NCBI GenBank assembly: GCA_012295275.1 | Contig: CM022677.1 | Coordinates: forward strand, 27,578,879-27,593,878 | Source of the DNA: Chrysomallon squamiferum | Taxonomy: Eukaryota > Mollusca > Gastropoda > Neomphalida > Peltospiridae | Length of the DNA stretch: 15,000 bases | Direction: 5' to 3' | Part shown: positions 9,361 to 15,000 of the stretch, in pieces | Layout of the letters: the number at the start of each line of letters is the position of its first letter | Numbering within the stretch: position 1 is the first letter of the stretch | Notes under the pieces: generated by a model | Told to the model about the DNA's origin: nothing | What the model saw: the letters and a program-made list of their open reading frames with translations, nothing else | Database searches by the model: none | Program-made: the position numbers and the translations under genes

Positions 9361-9695
9361 TAAATATTTAATAAGTAAATACTTACATACATTTATGAAT
9401 AATGCCTATCAGTTATAATTTGTAATACTTACGAAGATAAATATATTCTCTTAAAAAGTAGAAACTGCGTCACTTACCCATAATTCCGAAAATAAAATAA
9501 ACAACAACAACAGCAGCAGAAATGATGGGTTAAAAAAAAAAAAAAAAAACTGAATTTGAAACAGATGTCGTATAAGAAAGAAAGCTAGCCTAATTACAAA
9601 GCTAATATAACGTCACTTTTAAGCGTTTATGACGTCACAATGCTTTTGACGTTTAACCCGATTGTTATAAAAGCGCAAGTACCTGAAACGTTTTA

Positions 9696-9727
<32 letters not shown>

Positions 9728-9876
9728 TAAAAGAACATTACATACAGATGTACACACACATATCTTTTTTCAGTATCCACAACAGTAATAACAATAATTA
9801 AAAAAATGATTTCGTTTTAAGCTGGTTGGAACGTGATAAATGTATTAATGTACGTTTTCATTTCTGTATTTTTCAG
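9361..9876 (+). other. Intronic or upstream sequence before the sushi exon
   Basis: AT-rich sequence with an A run at about 9530-9549 and a TTTA array at about 9693-9721. A CRE half-site near 9610, a perfect TGACGTCA at 9630-9637 and a TGACGTTT near 9647 cluster within 45 bp. It ends in the acceptor TTTCTGTATTTTTCAG just before 9877. Because the exon at 9877 is entered in phase 1, this stretch should be intron for the main transcript. Confidence 0.6.
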
Positions 9877-10056
9877 AATGCATTCTTTTGGCGCCTCCCG
9901 GCGACGACAACATCTACCTCAGCTCATACAACGTCAGCCACGGCGCGGTCGTTAACATAGGCTGTAAGAAATTCGGACATCGACTAATTGGTCCGAGCGT
10001 GGTCCAGTGTCTGGACAACGGACAATGGAACGACACCGCAGAGTCGTACTGTAAAT
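9877..10056 (+). CDS. Exon encoding a sushi (CCP) domain
   Basis: An internal coding exon of 180 bp bounded by TTTTTCAG and T|GTAAGT, entered and left in phase 1, the usual arrangement for sushi modules, one per exon. It encodes 59 whole codons starting CILLAPPGDDNIYLSSYNVS. Four cysteines at residues 1, 29, 44 and 58, a conserved Y/G-V spacing (SYNVSHGAVV), G-x-x-L-x-G before Cys3 and NGQW before Cys4 fit the sushi fold, with disulfides expected 1-3 and 2-4. Two N-glycosylation sequons, NVS at residue 18 and NDT at residue 51, are visible. Sushi domains are extracellular and mostly bind protein partners. The first codon is split (xAA), so at least one exon precedes it, probably with more ectodomain. 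Failure to splice at its donor reaches a stop two codons later (TGT AAG TAA). Confidence 0.9.
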
Positions 10057-10155
10057 GTAAGTAAAAGTAACATGACGAAATGACGTCAGCATATGACGTC
10101 ACGACACCTGTGACCTTTGAACCGTCATAAATCGGTAGCGTCTTTGTTATTTATA

Positions 10156-10192
<37 letters not shown>

Positions 10193-10489
10193 AACCACAT
10201 ATATTGAAAAATAATAAATAAATTGAAAAAAAGGAATTGAAAAAGATATGTCAATAGTAATAATAATAACAATAACAACAACAATAATATCAACAATAGT
10301 AATAGTAATAATAATAATAATAGCAGTAGTAGTAATAATAGTACTACTACTACTGCTGCTACTACTACTACTACTATTACTACTACTAATAGTAGTAGTA
10401 ATAATAAAACTAATAATAATAATAATAACAACAGTAATAATAATAACATCATCATCACTGCAATCATCATCATCGTCATCTTCCTGCAG
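10057..10489 (+). other. Intron 1 of the sushi-domain gene
   Basis: A 433-bp phase 1 intron. It opens with a strong GTAAGT, holds two perfect CRE octamers at 10081-10088 and 10094-10101, a CA microsatellite at about 10157-10189 and AAT/AGT/ACT triplets at about 10254-10445. Its acceptor TCTTCCTGCAG draws its pyrimidine tract from an ATC repeat. Long frames on both strands here are repeat artefacts. Confidence 0.85.
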
Positions 10490-10628
10490 GGACGTGGGAG
10501 CTGACGACACACGAGAAGGTCGTGCTGGGGACGTCTGTAGCTGGCGGCATCTTCATCATCGTCTGCCTCACCGCCATCATCATCGCTTACTGCTGCTGCT
10601 TCAAGAAAAGGAAACCCGACGAATCAAA
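10490..10628 (+). CDS. Exon encoding stalk and transmembrane helix
   Basis: A 139-bp exon entered in phase 1 (T from the previous exon plus GG gives Trp) and left in phase 2. It encodes WTWELTTHEKVVLGTSVAGG, a short stalk running into the helix, then a strongly hydrophobic stretch GIFIIVCLTAIIIAYCCCF and a basic stop KKRK. The hydrophobic core of about 23 residues followed by positive charges predicts a type I single-pass membrane protein with its C-terminus in the cytosol. The CCC at the inner face is a plausible S-palmitoylation site (inference). The donor AAA|GTAATC is weak; without splicing the frame ends at once (AAG TAA), giving a protein with a nine-residue tail. Confidence 0.85.
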
Positions 10629-10665
10629 GTAATCATTCTCGTCTGTCTTTTTTCGAATCAGTGGA

Positions 10666-10860
10666 TGTGTGTGTGTGTGTGGGGGGGGGCGTATGCCACT
10701 GGTGGGTGGGTGCCTCTGTTTGGTTTGTAAGGGAAGTGTGTAAGATGTGTGTGTGGGGTATATAAGCTATTGGTGGTGGGTGTCTGTACGTTTGTATGGA
10801 AAGTTAGTGGTAGGTGGGTGTGTGGTGTGTTGTTAGACTGTGGATTGTGTGTGCATGGTA
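10666..10860 (+). repeat. TG repeat, G9 run and GGTGGG units
   Basis: TG units reach a G run at 10681-10689, then GGTGGGTGGGTG near 10700. The G runs begin about 50 bases after the weak exon 2 donor. They could form a G-quadruplex or bind hnRNP H/F-type splicing proteins; this is inference. Confidence 0.8.
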
Positions 10861-11036
10861 AATATACTGGGTACACCTGTGTATCGTGGTTATGGTTAGT
10901 ATTCTCAGATATTGCTGTGTTTTGTTAGAATGTGAATGTGATAAACCGTGAGAATAATTGCAACACCTGCAACAACTTACCTGCAACAACAAAGCTTTTT
11001 TCTGGGTGTGTTTATCAGCGATAACAGATGCAGCGT

Positions 11037-11160
11037 CTGTCTCTATTTCTCTCTCTGTCTCGCTCTTCTGCATGTCTCTCTGTCACTGTCTCTCTCTCTC
11101 GTCTCTCTCTCTCTCTCTCTCTGTCTCTGTCTCTCTCTCTGTCTGTCTCTCTCGTCTCTC

Positions 11161-11193
<33 letters not shown>

Positions 11194-11231
11194 GTCTCTC
11201 TGTCTGTCTGTCTGTCTCTCTCTGTCTGTCT

Positions 11232-11323
<92 letters not shown>
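11037..11323. repeat. TC/TCTG array with pure TC run of about 90 bp
   Basis: Mixed TCTC and TCTG units from 11037, then an uninterrupted TC run at about 11234-11323. All pyrimidine on the plus strand over long stretches. Frames here are Ser-Leu or Arg-Glu repeats on either strand. Confidence 0.98.
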
Positions 11324-11326
<3 letters not shown>

Positions 11327-11608
11327 AACTGTTTCTATTTTCGCTCTGTACGTATTGTCCTAGCCACGTTTCTGTCTCGTTTTTCTCTGTCTGTGTTAAA
11401 ACCATTGTCATTCGATTTGTTTACTTTCTTCAGACTCGCTGTCTTTTTATAATTTTCTTTTTTTTTGTTTGGTTAAATTTCTTTCTTACTTCTTCTTTGT
11501 ATTTTATTTTATTTATTTACTATTTATAAAATTTTTGTTATTTTTATTGAATTTAAACGAACTTAAACAGAATTATCCGGTCGACCATCTGTTTGTAAGT
11601 GTGTGTGT

Positions 11609-11611
<3 letters not shown>

Positions 11612-11698
<87 letters not shown>
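11612..11698. repeat. GA dinucleotide array of about 87 bp
   Basis: An uninterrupted GA run, complementary to the TC run that ends 289 bp upstream. Confidence 0.98.
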
Positions 11699-11701
<3 letters not shown>

Positions 11702-11776
11702 ATAAATATTTGAAATGTACATCTTTCTTGGTCACTGTTTTTATTAATTTTTTTGTCGTTATCAATTCTGAAAGCT

Positions 11777-11809
<33 letters not shown>

Positions 11810-11869
11810 GCAAAAAAAACAGCAAAATAAAACAAAACAGAAAAAACCAAAACACATAAAACATCGAAC

Positions 11870-12290
11870 TGACAATTTCTTTGTGTCTCTCTCTTTATTT
11901 TATTACTGATGTATATATACTTTTTAAAATTTTATTTCTGTGTTCGATTTTTTTTATTTCTATTCTCTTCTTTCCATTTTATTTATCTTTCGGATTTCAT
12001 TCTGTCCGACCTTTCATTCTCAAGAAGTGAACCGATTCTAAAGCAAACACGAGGACACAAAGACAAATACTCGAAAAATCATTCGTCACAACTTCGAAAC
12101 GCTTAACCTTTTTGTCAGTCGTTCCGAATTTTCGATTCTTGAGTCAGCGCTTCTCGAGTTATTTTCTCTGTGGAATTCCTTTCTGCTCGTGACAATCTGA
12201 GAACAAAGATTCCACTTTTTAAAAATAGAACTCTGTGTTTATTCCTGACTTGGGGTAGGATTTTCTCATTGAGAAATGAAAGAACGTTTA
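11870..12290 (+). other. Unique AT-rich patch inside intron 2
   Basis: The only sizeable non-repetitive part of intron 2 and relatively CpG-bearing. A minus-strand open frame runs across it for about 50 residues before it enters Phe/Leu repeats. It shows no domain I recognise and is treated as noncoding. Confidence 0.55.
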
Positions 12291-12784
12291 AAAAAAGAGA
12301 AAAAAAAAAAAAGAAAAGAAAAAAGAACACATACTAAAAACAGAAAAAATAAAATAAAATAAAAATAAAACAACGGCAACAAATTTAAAAATAAAACAAA
12401 GATTATTAATAATAATAGTAATAAAATAAAATAAAGTAGATAAATAAGTAAGTAAGTAAATAAATGAATAAATAAATAAAAGAAAAAAGAAAAGAAAACT
12501 GCACTAATGAGAGGCAAGGTATTGTTCATCTACTGAAACATAGGTTATAGATATTTCCACAGACATAAACATTTGTACATATATACATATTTATCACATA
12601 TACTTTTATGCAAGCACGCACAAATTCGTTTATATACGTAAGTACAGATAGATAAAAAGAAAGACTGATAGACAGACAAATGGTGAAAGTGAGACAATTT
12701 CAGAGATATTGAAAACTAAATACTTTTTTTTTTTTAATTTCCGTTTATATATGCTGTTTTTCACATTCAGTTATTTATTGATTT

Positions 12785-13111
12785 CTTTTTTCTTTTACGT
12801 ATTTATTTATTTATTTCTTCTTTCACGTATTTATTTGCTTATTTCTTCTTTCATTCATGCGTTCACATATATTTTTATTTATTTATTTATTATTTATTTA
12901 TATATATATTTATTTATTATTTATGTATCTATTTATTTATGTATTTATGTATTTATTTATTTATGTATGTTTTTTTATGTATTTATTTATGTATTTATTT
13001 TGTTTATTTATTTATTTATTTATTTATTTATGTATTTATTTATTTATTTACTTGTTTATTAATTTATCCATTTATTTATTTAATTATTGATTTATGTATT
13101 TATTTATTTGT

Positions 13112-13142
<31 letters not shown>

Positions 13143-13270
13143 TTTGTTTATTTATTTATTATTTGTTTATTTATTTATTTATTTGTTATTTGTTTATTTA
13201 TTTATTTGTTATTTGTTTATTATTTATTTATTTATTATTTGTTTATTTATTTATTTGTTATTTGTTTATT
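12785..13270. repeat. TTTA/TTTG tetranucleotide array at the exon 3 acceptor
   Basis: About 480 bp of ATTT units with TTTG, GTAT and single-base variants. Three plus-strand frames remain open and encode YLFI repeats. The array runs without a break into the splice acceptor TTTGTTTATTTCAG at 13261-13274. Confidence 0.97.
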
Positions 13271-13274
13271 TCAG

Positions 13275-13400
13275 AGGTTTCGGGTCAGTGTACGTGGAAG
13301 ACAGAATTAAGTCGACGAATCACAATTACGACCCGTACGGACCACCAATTGTTGAAGGCGGGCCTGGAATATACCCGGATGCTTATTACGCGTATCAAGA
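13275..13400 (+). CDS. Exon encoding tyrosine-rich cytoplasmic tail, part 1
   Basis: A 126-bp exon entered and left in phase 2, so skipping it keeps the frame and removes 42 residues. It reads (K)GFGSVYVEDRIKSTNHN, then YDPYGPPIVEGGPGIYPDAY and YAYQ. Seven tyrosines fall in contexts such as YVED, YDPYGPP and AYYAY, which resemble phosphotyrosine docking sites in signalling receptors. The proline-glycine background suggests an unstructured tail. GC content is far above that of the flanking introns, which supports coding. The donor GA|GTATGT is followed by a TGACGTCA; reading through it gives EYVTS and a stop. I do not recognise a named family. Confidence 0.8.
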
Positions 13401-13658
13401 GTATGTGACGTCATAATCGTGTGACGTAAAAGTGGTAGACTGAGAGAATGAGAGAATGAGAAAACGAGAGAATGAGAGAGAGAGAGAGAGAGAGATTGAG
13501 AGAGAGAGAGAGAGTCAGAGAGAGGAGAGAGAGAGAGAGAATGAGAAAACGAGAGAATGAGAGAGAGATGGAAAGAGAGAGAGAGATGGAGAGAGTGAGA
13601 GAGAGAAAGAGAGAGACGGGGAGAGAATGAGAAAACGAGAGAATGAGAGAGAGATGGA

Positions 13659-13723
<65 letters not shown>

Positions 13724-14011
13724 GTGGACCGAATGAGAGAGATGAAACAGGAAAGTGTGAATAATATCAAGAATGAGTGAAGAAAGGAGAGTTAGAAAAA
13801 CAGATCGACAATGACGAATTAGATGAATGATTACATAAATAAATAAATAATTCATTGATAAAAGACTATACGAATAAATAAATAAAGTAAATAACATTCT
13901 GTGAAAACAGCAGCTCTTCGTGTAAGCAGTCACATAAGATACGCCTTTCATACAGTCTTTCTGAGTAACCAGCTGTTTAATTGTACAAATTATGTTTTGT
14001 TTGTGTTTCAG
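13401..14011 (+). other. Intron 3 of the sushi-domain gene
   Basis: A 611-bp phase 2 intron. It starts with CRE motifs at 13406-13413 and 13422-13429, carries a GA-rich array at about 13440-13718, and ends at a good acceptor, TTGTTTGTGTTTCAG. Confidence 0.8.
13440..13718. repeat. GA array with an 85-86 bp higher-order repeat
   Basis: GA dinucleotides interrupted by a recurring block, GAATGAGAAAACGAGAGAAT. The marker ATGAGAAAAC falls at 13456, 13541 and 13627, spacings of 85 and 86 bp. The minus-strand open frame across it encodes Ser-Leu repeats and is not a gene. Confidence 0.95.
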
Positions 14012-14071
14012 GTATCCTGATAAACAGTATCCCACAGATATGTCCGATATCTCAAGTATAGACCGACCCTG
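14012..14071 (+). CDS. Exon encoding cytoplasmic tail, part 2
   Basis: A 60-bp exon between GTTTCAG and TG|GTAAGT, phase 2 on both sides, so it too can be skipped in frame. GA from exon 3 plus G gives Glu, then YPDKQYPTDMSDISSIDRP and the first two bases of a Trp codon. It adds two tyrosines (EYPD, KQYP) and a Ser/Asp patch (MSDISSID) that looks like casein kinase-type acidic serine sites. Splice-phase agreement with both neighbours is the main support, as it is too short for domain evidence. Intron retention would end the protein at Trp (TGG TAA). Confidence 0.8.
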
Positions 14072-14558
14072 GTAAGTCGAAAAAAAATAAAAAATAAAAA
14101 AAAGAAAAATAAAAAGAAAAGAAAAGAAAAAAAAAAAAAAAAAAAAAAAAAATATATAAAAAAAAATTAAATAATAAATAAATAAATAAAATTAAAAAAA
14201 TTAAAAACAAATTAATAAAAACAAAAACAAAATAAAAAATTAAAAAATTAAAATTAAAAGAATAAATAATAAAAGAAATTATAAAGACACAAGTAAAAAG
14301 AGAAACAAACCAATTAAAAACAAAGTCTCTAGTAAAGTGAAACAAAAATGTATATAAACACACAAACATACTCACAAAGTAGTGATGAAGATAATAAATA
14401 AATAGACAAAACTAATTCATTGTAACAGTAAAATAACAGTGAAAGCAAATGATCATGAAAAGGATCATGATAGATTATGCTACTAGTGATGATGATAATA
14501 GTAACAACAACAGCGACAACAAGCATGCCACAACAAGAACAGAAGCAGGAACAACAGC

Positions 14559-14623
<65 letters not shown>

Positions 14624-14688
14624 TAACAATAATAATCATAATAGTAATAATAGTAATAATAATAATGATGATGATGATGATAATAATG

Positions 14689-14758
<70 letters not shown>

Positions 14759-14853
14759 TGATGATAATAATGATAATAATAATAATAATAGTAATAGTAA
14801 CCACAACAACAAAACGAAGTTATATATAATTTTCTTTTCGTCATTTCTTTCAG
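14072..14853 (+). other. Intron 4 of the sushi-domain gene
   Basis: A 782-bp phase 2 intron. It holds an A-rich tract with an A run at about 14127-14152, AAAT and AAATT units to about 14280, about 150 bp of unique sequence, then AAT arrays at about 14559-14620 and 14685-14755 with GAT units between them. The acceptor pyrimidine tract is CTTTTCGTCATTTCTTTCAG. Long Ile, Tyr and Asn frames here are repeat artefacts. Confidence 0.85.
14559..14800. repeat. AAT/GAT triplet microsatellite
   Basis: Two long AAT runs separated by AAC, AGT and GAT units, inside intron 4. Confidence 0.95.
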
Positions 14854-14905
14854 GCTTGGATACATTCCACGTCCAAAAATCGCCGATGGTCGATATTACC
14901 ATTAA
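14854..14905 (+). CDS. Terminal coding exon with stop codon
   Basis: The exon opens with G, completing a Trp codon, then LGYIPRPKIADGRYYH and TAA at 14903-14905. The junction reads DRPWLGYIPRP, a smooth proline-rich sequence with no frame break. The last residues RYYH add two more tyrosines; the end does not match a classical PDZ-ligand form. The tail from KKRK onward totals about 87 residues with 12 tyrosines. The call rests on a good acceptor, phase agreement and a short open frame; downstream sequence has the lower GC of a 3' untranslated region. Confidence 0.75.
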
Positions 14906-15000
14906 CATCGATCAACATAAACGATTATCAAACGATACCACTCCATCCATTTTGTTTTCGAGTGCTGTCCCTTGACACGCAGGTCTCAAGAGTATTCTCC
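14906..15000 (+). other. 3' untranslated region, running off the window
   Basis: Sequence after the stop codon. No AATAAA polyadenylation signal is seen before the window ends, so the transcript should continue beyond it. Confidence 0.6.

Larger units (their letters stand above)
10629..13274 (+). other. Intron 2 of the sushi-domain gene
   Basis: A 2,646-bp phase 2 intron made mostly of simple sequence: a TG/G-rich stretch at 10660-10860, TC and TCTG arrays at 11037-11323, a GA array at 11612-11698, CAA units near 11777-11810, unique AT-rich sequence at about 11870-12290, an A-rich AAAT tract at about 12290-12490, and a TTTA array from about 12790 to the acceptor. I found no additional exon in it. 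Confidence 0.8.

Noticed and set aside
12115-12330. Minus-strand 71-codon frame in intron 2
   Set aside because: About 50 non-repetitive residues without a recognisable domain; antisense within an intron of the sushi gene and running into a poly-A/purine tract.
13307-14035. Minus-strand 242-codon frame, the longest in the window
   Set aside because: Its centre is the GA array read as Ser-Leu repeats, and it lies antisense to two supported exons and intron 3.
14329-14865. Minus-strand poly-tyrosine frame of 178 codons
   Set aside because: It is the AAT microsatellite of intron 4 read on the opposite strand.

Overview
The window looks like animal nuclear DNA, AT-rich and crowded with microsatellites: ATTT, CATA, AAT/ACT/AGT triplets, CA/TG, TC/GA and long T or A runs. 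It also has one small intron-rich gene end and a trace of a Tc1/mariner-type transposon. Repeat-laden introns around tiny exons would suit a cephalopod or another lophotrochozoan mollusc. That placement is inference; nothing here fixes the species. No bacterial operon, CRISPR array, rRNA or tRNA was seen.

Layout. Positions 1-480 hold a triplet repeat. Positions 516-750 are an internally deleted DNA transposon with 30-bp imperfect terminal inverted repeats, a TA target and a remnant of its N-terminal helix-turn-helix on the minus strand. Positions 1083-9876 are mostly microsatellites separated by AT-rich unique DNA with no convincing exon. Exceptions worth noting are a possible promoter and first exon near 4081-4433, an E2F-like site near 3068, and a 50-bp tandem duplication at 8331-8430.

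The main gene lies on the plus strand at 9877-14905, in five exons whose splice phases all agree: 9877-10056, 10490-10628, 13275-13400, 14012-14071 and 14854-14905. Joined, they encode the C-terminal part of a type I membrane protein: one complete sushi (CCP) domain, a short stalk, one transmembrane helix with a CCC and KKRK boundary, and a cytoplasmic tail of about 87 residues with 12 tyrosines, ending in a TAA stop. The 5' exons (start codon, signal peptide, any further ectodomain) were not identified; they lie upstream of the window or hidden in the first 9.9 kb. I do not recognise the specific family, so no symbol is given.

The introns matter most for the hunt. Intron 2 carries a TC array of about 90 bp and, 290 bp later, a GA array of about 87 bp. 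Intron 3 carries a second GA-rich array. These can pair in the pre-mRNA, either within intron 2 or across exon 3. The exon 3 acceptor grows directly out of a TTTA microsatellite of about 500 bp. The palindromic CRE octamer TGACGTCA occurs six times, far above a rough random expectation, and three copies lie within 45 bases downstream of exon ends of this gene.
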